DNA of 64,000 bases, taken from Methyloceanibacter sp. Its GTDB lineage: Bacteria; Pseudomonadota; Alphaproteobacteria; Rhizobiales; Methyloligellaceae. The notes under the pieces are model-generated. The model had not been told where the DNA came from, did no database searches, and saw only the letters and a program-made list of their open reading frames with translations. The translations under genes were made by a program, and so were the position numbers. The stretch is from contig JASJEH010000002.1 in NCBI GenBank assembly GCA_030064755.1, positions 1 through 64,000 of the forward strand, written 5' to 3'. This document shows positions 1-9,523 of the stretch, piece after piece; position 1 is the first letter of the stretch; each line of letters starts with the position of its first letter.

Positions 1-1323
1 AATTCCAATACTGATGATGATGAGCGCTTTGGCTTAAATGACGAAACCGAAAACACCAATATTCAAGACGAGTACCTGAGGTACGATCATATCGAAGAGG
101 ATGAAAATGAAGAGGACTATAGCGAATATTCCGATGGGGACGATATTGATGACCAGAACCCGGAATTTGAACACAATTCACTTGATGAAAGCGAGACTGA
201 CTATAGCGAAGATGATATTAGCGAAGATGACATAGTGAATGATATAGCTGTGACGTATCAAGGGATACACTATCCATCTTATGGGTACTCGATTGCGATT
301 GAGCCGCGTGAATCGCTTGGATTGACTTTTAAGTCTGTGGAGCAGCTCCGAAGATTGGTTGAATGGCTCAATAAAATACGTGGAATCGATCTATACATAG
401 AGACGAGCACAGAAAGTGCTGCAAATATGTTGAATGACTACTTTGGCGAACGCCTAGAAAATGAGGCTAGATTAAACAGAGCTCACGTAAACTGGTCAGA
501 GCGATATGGTCTGCAACATTGTTCTCCCGTCCGCAATGATACTAAAGAATATAGATATGATATAGACTACAAATGTCTTTACAATAGAGGCCAACTAGAC
601 GGTCTGAGTGTCGATTTGGCGCGGGCCGAAGTCAAAGGTATCAGAGTTGCAACAGACTCCGATGGCCAACGCTTCTACGAATTGATTCCAAACGAAAAGA
701 ATAGCGAAATTGCGAGGGCAATTGACGATTATGCGAGCGAACCGTCCGTGAAGAATCAGCACGACTCCGACAACTACCTAACCAATGACGACGACAAGAA
801 AGAAGAGAGTATAGACATTTCCTCGGACGATAGCCGGTCTTTCCTTATGAATGTTACTGAAGATGATGACTTAGCATCAAGTCATAGCGTACCCCTCACT
901 GAAGAGGATCGGCGCAAAGGTGTCCTGGATTATATTAATCGCAATGACCCGCTTAAGCTTGTGTCTGCGGCTGAGTTGAGCAGATTGCTTAAGGTTCAAA
1001 ATCAGTACGGAGGATTGTTGTTCGTAAAAATGGTCAGAAACGAAGAGAAGGGAGATGTAATAGTACCCAATATTCGAATAGCTTGGGACTCTCATGGCCG
1101 CCCCATACTTCGCAATGCATCTAACAAGAATGATCCAATAATAGAAGATGTAAGTGATGAGGATCAGATGGGCGATACAGATAGCAACGACGACTCGTTC
1201 TTTGATATTAGGCAGAATCTAATTCGTCAGCTTCAACAGAACCAGGGTGAAGATGGGGTCAACGAAGATCGCTCGGAATCGGTGACGCCCTCGTTAACAG
1301 AGGAATCAGAACCGGAGGACTAG
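1..1323 (+). CDS. Highly acidic (Asp/Glu-rich) hypothetical protein, 5'-truncated by window edge
   Basis: Frame 1 is open from base 1 (NSNTDDDERFGLNDETEN...) through the TAG at 1321-1323, so the listed ATG-type start at 235 is probably internal; AT-richer than the rest of the window. Confidence 0.6.
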   Translation, partial: NSNTDDDERFGLNDETENTNIQDEYLRYDHIEEDENEEDYSEYSDGDDIDDQNPEFEHNSLDESETDYSEDDISEDDIVNDIAVTYQGIHYPSYGYSIAIEPRESLGLTFKSVEQLRRLVEWLNKIRGIDLYIETSTESAANMLNDYFGERLENEARLNRAHVNWSERYGLQHCSPVRNDTKEYRYDIDYKCLYNRGQLDGLSVDLARAEVKGIRVATDSDGQRFYELIPNEKNSEIARAIDDYASEPSVKNQHDSDNYLTNDDDKKEESIDISSDDSRSFLMNVTEDDDLASSHSVPLTEEDRRKGVLDYINRNDPLKLVSAAELSRLLKVQNQYGGLLFVKMVRNEEKGDVIVPNIRIAWDSHGRPILRNASNKNDPIIEDVSDEDQMGDTDSNDDSFFDIRQNLIRQLQQNQGEDGVNEDRSESVTPSLTEESEPED

Positions 1324-1375
1324 TCGTGTTCTAGGACGAGGGTTTGTGCCGTTGCCTTTAGAAGCGGTGTTCTGA

Positions 1376-2014
1376 CGCTCGTCCTATTCATGGCTGCTCG
1401 CTGAGTCCCATGTCAGCGGGATCGGCGGTCGGACGACCCTGGCATTTGCCGACACGTCAGTTCAGCTTGGCTCCACGTTCGCGGCCGAGAACGGGTCGTA
1501 TCTTGGGATGGGTGGTCAATCAGACTTATGGCTTGGCGGCATCACACAGATTGCCGCCGGCCAGTTCACAGTACGCCAGGCGCTGGGCGGTGGCTTCGCG
1601 CTGGTCGGGCGCGCCGAACTCGGCTCCGCGACCGCCGGCAATGATGGTGATCTGATGAAGGCGGAAGGACCGGCACTGTATAGCGGGTTCGAGGCTGGCT
1701 TCGAGAAAAACCGCACACTGAGCGGTTATGACCGGTTGGGCATCTGGTTCAGTCAGCCGATGCGCGTTGAACAATCGGACGTTACCTTGCGACTAGCCAG
1801 GGGCCGCAAGAAGGACGGCACCATCATATACGAGACCTATAAGCGCAGCCTGGCGCCGGACAGCCGCCAAGTCGATGTTGGCCTGAGCTACAGCTATGCC
1901 ACACCGGACGCCGCGCACCTTGCGCAGGTCGGCCTGGTCCAGAGCTTCAACTCAGGCCTCGTTGCTGGCGAACTTGATACCAGCGTCGCCGCCTCCTACC
2001 GGCTGCGGTTCTGA
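1376..2014 (+). pseudogene. Remnant of autotransporter beta-domain / secreted serine protease C-terminus
   Basis: Frame 2 reads YSWLLAESHVSGIGGRTTLAFADTSVQLGSTFAAENGSYLGMGGQSDLWLGG...SVAASYRLRF, alternating beta-strand pattern ending in an aromatic residue; no passenger domain, in-frame stop at 1373. Confidence 0.5.
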
Positions 2015-2084
2015 CACACAAACACGCGTTTGATTGCTGAGCGGCCGGTTGACGCAGTTCCACTGTAGGACGTCGCTCTTACGC

Positions 2085-3587
2085 CTATGCAGCGACCGGC
2101 GGATAGAGTTCATCGAGCGGGGTTGACTTGCCCGAACTCTGAACAATCCGGCAATGATAGCGTTTCAGGGCGCGTGCATGGGGCACGCCGCACGAATGGG
2201 CGATGACACCAACATCGTAGCGCACGCGCTCGATGTAGTTCTTCACACGCACTGCCTTATCCTTGGGGTCTAGCCCCTTCTGCAAGCGCGGGTCATGTGT
2301 GGTGATGCCCGTCGGACAGGTGTTCTTGTTGCATTTGAGCGCCTGAATGCAGCCCAGCGAGAACATGAAGCCACGCGCCGAAACGACAACATCAGCGCCC
2401 GCGCAATAAGCCCAGGCGACTTCCGCCGGCGTAATGAGTTTGCCGGACGCGATCAGCTTGATGCGGTCGCGCATTCCGTTGCGGGTCAGAATGTCGGCAA
2501 CCATGGGAAGCGACTCCTTCACAGGCAGGCCCACATTGTCCATTAGCGGCATGGGCGCAGCACCCGTCCCGCCGTCGCCGGAATCGATTGTGATGAAGTC
2601 CGGCGCCGCTTCAACGCCGCGTTTTGCGAATTCCTCGCACAGGCTGTTTAGCCAGCCATAGGCGCCGACAACAGTCTTGAAGCCGACGGGTTTTCGAGTC
2701 GTTTCACGAATGCGTTCGATCATGTCCGCGAGTTGTGAAACATTGCGGATATCGGTGTGACCGTTGGGCGAGAGCGAGGCTTGCTGAACTGGTATGCCGC
2801 GAATCTCAGCGATCTCGGGTGTTACCTTTACGGCTGGCAAGATTCCGCCTTTGCCGGGCTTTGCGCCCTGGCTCATCTTGAGCTCAAACATTTTGACTTC
2901 AGGCCTGTCAGCGATCTTGCGTAGTCTATCCAGGTCCAACTGGCCGTCGAGATCCCGCACACCATACTTGGCGGTCCCGATCTGGAAAACGATGTCGCAA
3001 CCTCCTTCGAGATGGTGCGGCGACAGTCCGCCCTCGCCGGTATTGAGCCAGCAATCCGCGAGCCTCGCGCCGTTCGATAGGGCACGCACGGCAGGCTGAG
3101 AGAGAGCGCCGTAGCTCATCCCTGAGATGTTGATGATCGATCGCGACTCGTAAGGGTTATCGCAATATTCCCCAATCGTAATCGGCGGCGTTGGAACCGA
3201 GTCTTCGCTGAGTGTCGGAAACGGACAATTTACGAAAATCACCGTCCCCACCGGCGTCAGGTTCTTCGTGGAGCCAAAGGCCACCGTGTTGTCATGCCCG
3301 GCCGCCGAGGCCGCAACCCACTCCCGCTCCGCGCGGTTGAACGGCATCTCCTCGCGGTCCATCGCGAAGAAGTACTGGCGAAAGAACTCGCCGAGCTTCG
3401 AGAACAGGTAGCGAAAGTGTCCAAGCACCGGAAAGTTGCGCCGTACGGCATCGTGCTTCTGGGTGATGTCGATCACGAACACCACGGCCACGGCCAAAAC
3501 ACCCAAGCCAATCACGAAGATGAAGAGCGTCGAGAGGAAGCCCAACCCGTCCATTGTAAAACGCGTCACTTGATCGAAATCCGACAT
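2085..3587 (-). CDS. FMN-binding glutamate synthase family protein (GltB2-like domain)
   Basis: Glutamate-synthase-like motifs (NISGMSYGALSQPAVRALSNGA, DSGDGGTGAAP, CNKNTCPTGITTHDP); start taken at MSDFDQV. Confidence 0.85.
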   Translation of the reverse strand: MSDFDQVTRFTMDGLGFLSTLFIFVIGLGVLAVAVVFVIDITQKHDAVRRNFPVLGHFRYLFSKLGEFFRQYFFAMDREEMPFNRAEREWVAASAAGHDNTVAFGSTKNLTPVGTVIFVNCPFPTLSEDSVPTPPITIGEYCDNPYESRSIINISGMSYGALSQPAVRALSNGARLADCWLNTGEGGLSPHHLEGGCDIVFQIGTAKYGVRDLDGQLDLDRLRKIADRPEVKMFELKMSQGAKPGKGGILPAVKVTPEIAEIRGIPVQQASLSPNGHTDIRNVSQLADMIERIRETTRKPVGFKTVVGAYGWLNSLCEEFAKRGVEAAPDFITIDSGDGGTGAAPMPLMDNVGLPVKESLPMVADILTRNGMRDRIKLIASGKLITPAEVAWAYCAGADVVVSARGFMFSLGCIQALKCNKNTCPTGITTHDPRLQKGLDPKDKAVRVKNYIERVRYDVGVIAHSCGVPHARALKRYHCRIVQSSGKSTPLDELYPPVAA

Positions 3588-3709
3588 CGGTTCTGCTCCA
3601 TATGCCCAAGACGGAACCGGCAGAATTTGCTGCCCGACTAGAGCGTGTCCCGAATGACCTCTGGAGGTCATCACACATGACATCACTTTCGGTTGACGCT
3701 CGGTGAGAC

Positions 3710-5281
3710 TTGCAAGGTCGGCACGAACCGCGTAGCAGGCCCCGCATGGAAGCAGTCTTCGACCACGGCCGTCCTCCTCCCTGCCCTGCCCCGTTTAACC
3801 TGGCGGCATACGTCCTATCGCGGGCGTCCGAGCTGGGGGACAAGATAGCACTTTCTGTCGTCTCACAGAGAGTCGAGGAGGCCTGGAGCTATGGGGCGCT
3901 GGAAGCCGCGGTACGCGGCGCAGCGACGGGACTGCTAGAACACGGTCTGCAAGCTGGCGATCGCCTGCTTATGCGCCTCGGCAATAGCGTCGAGTTTCCG
4001 ATCTGTTATCTCGCGGCTCTTGCCGCCGATATCATTCCAGTCCCCGCTTCTTCGCTCCTAACCGAAAACGAGGTTTCGCAAATCTGTGCGGACGTCGCGC
4101 CGTCGCTGATCGTCGCTGAGCGTGGGATCTCGGTTCCCGCCGATGCGCCGTGCCCAATTCTGAGCGCCGAAGCCTTCAAAGCGCTCTACGAATTGCCGCC
4201 TGCCCGCTATGCGATGGGCGATCCGGACCGACCCGGCTACATCATTTACACGTCCGGCACGTCCGGTAGTCCACGCGCGGTTACCCACGCGCATCGGGCC
4301 ATTTGGGCGCGCCGCATGATGTGGGATGGCTGGTATGGCCTCAACGAGGACGACCGGCTGATGCATGCCGGGTCGTTCAACTGGACCTACACGCTTGGGA
4401 CTGGATTACTGGATCCCTGGTCGCGCGGCGCCACGGCGCTGATCCCGGCAAAGGGCATCACGCCCGACCAGTTGGGCGCGCTCATCGCGGCGCACGAGAC
4501 GACACTGTTCGCCGCCGCGCCCGGCGTGTATCGGCAACTGCTCAGGACGCCGCTTTGCAAAGCGCCTTCGTTGCGCCACGGGCTGTCCGCGGGCGAAAAG
4601 CTGCCTGAAGCAACACGAGCGGCTTGGGAAGAAGCAACTGGAACACCAGTATTTGAGGCGTTCGGCATGTCCGAATGCTCCACGTTCGTGTCCGGCAGTC
4701 CCGACAGGCCGGCCCCTCAGGGGACTTTGGGGTTTCCGCAGGAAGGACGGCGTGTGGCGGTTCTGGGCGAGGACGGCTGCGTGCCCCTCGGCGAACCCGG
4801 CGTACTGAGCATCTCACGGCGCGACCCCGGCTTGATGCTGTTCTATTGGGGCGCCGAGGCCGAGACCGCCGCGCGCTTCAATGGAGAGTGGTTTCTCACT
4901 GGCGATCTCGTCAGCATGGCGGCGGACGGTGCGCTCACCTATCTCGGGCGCGCCGACGACATGATGAATGCGGGCGGCATTCGCGTGTCGCCGCTCGAAG
5001 TCGAAAACGTTCTCAATGCCCATCCGAACGTAGCGGAATGCGCCGCAGTAGAAGTCTCGGTCAAGGCGGACACCACCGTGATCGCGGCGTTCTACGTGCC
5101 AATCGGCCAAGTCGAGCAGTCTGACCTCGAGCAACACGCCGCGGAAAAGCTCGCGCGCTACAAATGCCCGCGCATCTATGCGGAGGTCGAAGCCTTGCCG
5201 AAGGGGGCGAATGGCAAGCTGCTGAGGCGGCACCTACGCACGGCATTTGAGCGGTCGCAGGAGCTGGGCAAAGACAGCTGA
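3710..5281 (+). CDS. AMP-dependent acyl-CoA synthetase/ligase (benzoate-CoA ligase-like)
   Basis: YIIYTSGTSGSPRAVTHAHRA P-loop, FEAFGMSEC, WFLTGDLVSMAADGALTYLGRADDMMNAGGIRVSP; start may be 3746. Confidence 0.88.
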   Translation: MQGRHEPRSRPRMEAVFDHGRPPPCPAPFNLAAYVLSRASELGDKIALSVVSQRVEEAWSYGALEAAVRGAATGLLEHGLQAGDRLLMRLGNSVEFPICYLAALAADIIPVPASSLLTENEVSQICADVAPSLIVAERGISVPADAPCPILSAEAFKALYELPPARYAMGDPDRPGYIIYTSGTSGSPRAVTHAHRAIWARRMMWDGWYGLNEDDRLMHAGSFNWTYTLGTGLLDPWSRGATALIPAKGITPDQLGALIAAHETTLFAAAPGVYRQLLRTPLCKAPSLRHGLSAGEKLPEATRAAWEEATGTPVFEAFGMSECSTFVSGSPDRPAPQGTLGFPQEGRRVAVLGEDGCVPLGEPGVLSISRRDPGLMLFYWGAEAETAARFNGEWFLTGDLVSMAADGALTYLGRADDMMNAGGIRVSPLEVENVLNAHPNVAECAAVEVSVKADTTVIAAFYVPIGQVEQSDLEQHAAEKLARYKCPRIYAEVEALPKGANGKLLRRHLRTAFERSQELGKDS

Positions 5282-5284
5282 AAT

Positions 5285-7081
5285 CTAGCGTCGCCGGAAC
5301 ATTCCGCCGAACCCGCGCGGTCCAGAGGCGCGCCGGACGTTTCTTGTCTTCCGCTGCGGCTTGACCCGGACAACCCGCTTCTTGGGCTGCGCGGCACGCT
5401 GCCTAGCAAACTTGCGCCTTTGGGCCTTTGCCTTCTCAGCGACGGCGTTCGACTTTGCCGAGTCATTCGTCCGGACGATAAAATCGTCGCCCTCGGGCAG
5501 AACGGACGAGTGTTTGCCCACATCGGCGACAATGTAGGAGGCACCTGGTGCCAGGCCAGCGGCGATTTCGTCCTGCATATCCCGCGGAATCGTGATGCGG
5601 TCCAGAACCGTCTTGGAGTCTTCGCCCTCAAGGCTCATGCCGACCCAGCCCGGCTCACTCCCATCACTTGGATGCACATAGGTGAACAGATGCGTCCCAA
5701 GCGGCTTCTTGGGATCACGTAGCTGGACAGGGACATGACGAACGCGGCTGAACCCTTTGCGCAGAAAAAGATAAGCGTCAGGCAGTGGTCCCTTGCCCGC
5801 AGCCTCGTAAATCTTCGCAGCAATCCGCTCGTTGAAAACCCCGCGGCGGCGCAAGCCGTGATCTTTTTCGAAGGCAAGGATCGCTTTCCTGGTGCCAGAG
5901 CCAAGGTAGCCGACGAATTTGTCTTGAGGTTTCAGGTACCCCATGGCCGCCAGCGCTTCTTGTGTGCCGATCGCTATGTCCCGCTCTTCACGGCGGGTTA
6001 CGAGAATGTGCCACGGCTTCTCGTTCTGCGGCTTGGCGCCGGATGGCTTGGTATCGGATGAGTCTGCATCTGCGCGTTTGGCGCGAGGACTTAGAGCAGC
6101 CGCAAGTGCGCCTTGCCGAAGGCCTGCGCTGACGCGTGCCGTTGCACCGCCATCGCTTGCAGCGTCATTTGAAGCCGGCATCACCAGCGCAGCGCTCTCA
6201 ATGCGCTCCGGCTTGACCATCGCCCCGGTCAGCATCGCGACCTTGCCGCCGATCTCGGTCATTCGGAATAGCCTTGGTGCGAAGTCGTTTGGCATCCGTA
6301 CACAGCCATGGGAGGCTGGATAATTCGGAACGACACCGGCGTGTATTGCGGTGCCGGATCGCGTGAGCCGCTGCATCCAAGGCATCGGGGCATTGTCGTA
6401 AAGGTTCGAGTAATGCTCTGGCTTCTTCTGCAAGATGCCGAAGACGCCCGTTAGCGTCTGGTAACCGCGTTTGCCGCTCGATACGCGTGTCGTTTCGACC
6501 CGCTCAAGGCCTCGATAGACATCGAGCTGCTGGTCCTTCAACGAAATGATGACTGTAAGCGGTTCCGCGATGCGCCTACCTTGTATCTTGGTAGATGTAA
6601 TCTCCACTGGCTCAAGCGGCTCGACCGGCCCAATGTTGGGGCTTGCCTCCAAGTTCTCGCGCGCGACCATTTCGCTCAATGGTTCTGCTACCAGCTTGGA
6701 TTTGAGCATCATCTCTTTGAAAGATGGGCTTCTCAACGCGACAGGGATGACCTTTGCGGCCACAAGCGGCTCGGCGTCCGGCAATTCGATTGCGGCTAGC
6801 CTTGGGTCGACCCGCCCAGCCGCATCGGCATCCTTAGAAATCGCGATTGGCCGCATCACCGATACCGCATTCACTTCGTCGTGCGGGCTGGCCTCGGAGC
6901 CTGAGGCAGGGGCGGTATCATCCCCTCCAACATTCATCGCCTCCGCCACTCCGGCAGGACCGGTGTCGATTAGCTCGGCCGGCGGGGCAATCTCGGCGGC
7001 GCTCAGCTGAAGCGCAGGCATAAAGAGGACGGCTAAGGCGCAGAGGTGGGGGACCCTCATGATCTTCCTCGCGGCGGTCAA
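5285..7081 (-). CDS. L,D-transpeptidase family protein with peptidoglycan-binding-like domain
   Basis: HAGVVPNYPASHGCVRMP catalytic motif; signal peptide; PG-binding-like repeat (AMGYLKPQDKFVGYLGSGTRKAILAFEKDHGL). Confidence 0.88.
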   Translation of the reverse strand: MTAARKIMRVPHLCALAVLFMPALQLSAAEIAPPAELIDTGPAGVAEAMNVGGDDTAPASGSEASPHDEVNAVSVMRPIAISKDADAAGRVDPRLAAIELPDAEPLVAAKVIPVALRSPSFKEMMLKSKLVAEPLSEMVARENLEASPNIGPVEPLEPVEITSTKIQGRRIAEPLTVIISLKDQQLDVYRGLERVETTRVSSGKRGYQTLTGVFGILQKKPEHYSNLYDNAPMPWMQRLTRSGTAIHAGVVPNYPASHGCVRMPNDFAPRLFRMTEIGGKVAMLTGAMVKPERIESAALVMPASNDAASDGGATARVSAGLRQGALAAALSPRAKRADADSSDTKPSGAKPQNEKPWHILVTRREERDIAIGTQEALAAMGYLKPQDKFVGYLGSGTRKAILAFEKDHGLRRRGVFNERIAAKIYEAAGKGPLPDAYLFLRKGFSRVRHVPVQLRDPKKPLGTHLFTYVHPSDGSEPGWVGMSLEGEDSKTVLDRITIPRDMQDEIAAGLAPGASYIVADVGKHSSVLPEGDDFIVRTNDSAKSNAVAEKAKAQRRKFARQRAAQPKKRVVRVKPQRKTRNVRRASGPRGFGGMFRRR

Positions 7082-7157
7082 ACGGTATGTGACACTAACT
7101 CGTTTTCCGCGAAACTGGTTACAACAAGGTGACGTAGAATAAGTTTTCTAAGTCCAC

Positions 7158-7613
7158 CTACTTCGTGAGTTTAACGTCGACACGGCTTGATGGTACCAGC
7201 CGTTGGACGCAATCCTCCTTAGTTCTCTTGCCTTGCTGGCATTCGAATACGCCGTTGATCAGAAAACTTCCTATTTCATCGCACGCCATCTTCTTCAATT
7301 CGAACATGCGCAGTGTTCGCTTCTTTGCATCGAGTGGCGCCGCGCTCATAGCAAACCGGCGCTCGAATACATTGTCGGAGTTGAAGACGACTAGATCGAT
7401 ATCCAGCTTCGCGTAGTCGGCGGAGCCCTGATTATCGAATACGAAATAGGCCTGACAGCCGTCTGCGTCGCTGCTCAACTTGTTGAGTTCGATCCCGACG
7501 TCGTTTTTCTCCACCTTGGCCGACGTCTCTTCGGCAGCTAACACGCACGCGGCTACCGCTAGAGCGACGAGCGCTGAGCGAACCACACGTACTTTGAAAT
7601 TTACTCCTCGCAT
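7158..7613 (-). CDS. Exported hypothetical protein
   Basis: Signal peptide MRGVNFKVRVVRSALVALAVAACVLA; start at 7613 preferred over the extended ORF. Confidence 0.55.
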   Translation of the reverse strand: MRGVNFKVRVVRSALVALAVAACVLAAEETSAKVEKNDVGIELNKLSSDADGCQAYFVFDNQGSADYAKLDIDLVVFNSDNVFERRFAMSAAPLDAKKRTLRMFELKKMACDEIGSFLINGVFECQQGKRTKEDCVQRLVPSSRVDVKLTK

Positions 7614-7870
7614 CGGCCCCCCTTCGACGCTCGTTGCCTGCTCTAAACATGCGCAGGGTGTAATCAACCGTGTTCGTTTGCAAGGTAATCCTCGACATAA
7701 ACCGCCAACAATCGACTTTGGTTGCAAAAAAGGGTTTGCTGTTCCCTACAGAACAATCACGATTGCCAATCAAGACTAAGCGATCGAGCGGCCCCGACCT
7801 GCATGAGCCGATCTGCTCCATTCATGGGCCGTTCGATAGGCGAAGGCTATGCAGCGGCAAGGAGGCACTC

Positions 7871-8365
7871 ATGGTCGATAAGCATGACTTCACTCCTGAG
7901 GAATGGACCACGATCTTGATGAGCCCAACGATTGCTGGCATGGCGATCACGGCAGCTGATCCCAGTGGGCTTTGGGGAATGCTCAAGGAGTCATTTGCCA
8001 GCGGCGCCGCCCTCGTCGAGGCCAAGATCGACCCGAACGCCAATCCCTTGGTCAAAGCCGTCGTGGCTGATTTCGAGACTGCGGATGGACGCGGCGAAAT
8101 CAAGGAGGCGCTGAAGACACGCTTTGCTGGTGCAAAGCCGGATACTGTTGTACCGGAGGCTCTTGCTGTCCTTGCAGAGGTCGCCCGCATTCTCGACGCG
8201 AAGGCGCCCGATGATGCCGCCGGCTTCAAGTCTTGGCTTGAAGCGATCAGCTTGAAGGTGGCCGAAGCCTCCAAGGAGGGCGGCTTTCTCGGCTTCGGGG
8301 GCGTCCAAGTGAGTGACGCCGAGAAGGCGACGCTGGCCGAAATCCAAAAGACCCTGAGCGCCTGA
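7871..8365 (+). CDS. Conserved hypothetical protein
   Basis: MVDKHDFTPEEWTTILMSPTIAGMAITAADPSGLWGML; RBS-like AAGGAGG upstream of ATG 7871. Confidence 0.6.
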   Translation: MVDKHDFTPEEWTTILMSPTIAGMAITAADPSGLWGMLKESFASGAALVEAKIDPNANPLVKAVVADFETADGRGEIKEALKTRFAGAKPDTVVPEALAVLAEVARILDAKAPDDAAGFKSWLEAISLKVAEASKEGGFLGFGGVQVSDAEKATLAEIQKTLSA

Positions 8366-8412
8366 GCCGCGTACGAGCGCGCTGTCGAACGACGGAAGAC
8401 TAATGACTTGAT

Positions 8413-9027
8413 TTAGGCGGACGATGCGATCTCAGTGGGTAAGCGCTCGTCAGCTGGTAGAGAGGGATTGGCGAAGAATGTCTCGGCCCATCTCACCCTC
8501 TCAGGATTACCTCGCAACGCTTGGGGCAAGAAAATTGTGCCCTTGCCAACTTGGTATGCCAGAAAGGCATGGGTCCGAAACTCAAGCTCCTCACCCTCGA
8601 ACCCCATTTCGGCAAACAACGAACGGCAGAAGACATGCCGCCTGGCATCAACCTTGCGGAGCAGTTCGGCCACAGAGGGCTCTTGTGCCGCCCAGCTCCT
8701 AAACGCAATGTCGTAACGGTCCAAGCGTTCCCGCACGATGAGCCGCATCATCTCCAGGATCCGCTCTTGCGGCGTCGCCTTCAGGGCACCGATCTCCTTG
8801 ATAACGCGGTCCGTGTAGTTCCGAGACCAATAGTCGAGGAGCTTCTGGACGAAATCGTCGCGGGATTTGAAGTGGTGATAGAAGCTGCCTTTCGTCACAC
8901 CAAGATCCGCCGCAAGCTTGTCCACCCGCAGCTTCGCCTGACCCTCTTCAGCCAGAACGTTCAGGGCAGCAGACAGCCATGCTTCGCGGTGAAACCTCGA
9001 TCCAGATTCAATCCGTCTTTTTAACAC
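8413..9027 (-). CDS. TetR/AcrR family transcriptional regulator
   Basis: N-terminal HTH (LAADLGVTKGSFYHHFKSRDDFVQKLLDYW). Confidence 0.88.
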   Translation of the reverse strand: MLKRRIESGSRFHREAWLSAALNVLAEEGQAKLRVDKLAADLGVTKGSFYHHFKSRDDFVQKLLDYWSRNYTDRVIKEIGALKATPQERILEMMRLIVRERLDRYDIAFRSWAAQEPSVAELLRKVDARRHVFCRSLFAEMGFEGEELEFRTHAFLAYQVGKGTIFLPQALRGNPERVRWAETFFANPSLPADERLPTEIASSA

Positions 9028-9045
9028 GCTTGTCTCCCACTTTAG

Positions 9046-9104
9046 GTATCACCAGAAGTATCACCAGCGACCCTTAGAGCATGAGTACCATAATCTGGAG
9101 TACT
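9046..9104. promoter_or_regulatory. Candidate operator region of the adjacent TetR regulator
   Basis: Direct repeat GTATCACCAG at 9046-9055 and 9058-9067; inverted repeat AGTAC-N11-GTACT at 9084-9104. Confidence 0.35.
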
Positions 9105-9523
9105 GTGACAAAGTTTAAGCTTCAAAAAAGCCCAAAAAACACTCTCTGATGGAAGCAAGCGTGCGCGCAAACCTTAGCGTCTGCTTGAAACGGTCTTTTT
9201 TTTATCCTAGTAGGTACTGGAGGGACAAATCGCGCGAGCTGTCAGTCCCCGCCACCACTCAGCTTGCACCCTCTTCGGGCGAATCACCCCCCTTTGCATG
9301 CCAAAACTTCCGAATTGGGAAGCTGCTAGAGACCAGTACGAGGGCGGCTGCAGGGTCTTCACTGTCGTCGATCAGAGGACCTATGACACGACGAACAATC
9401 AGTTCGTTACGGACAGCCTGGCGCCCAACTAGGCTCCCAACCGCACTTTTTGGTATGGTGGAATTCAACGAACCATAAGGGGCACCCGCTCAAGAGTGCT
9501 CAAAGGAAACCGGGAGGTACTCC

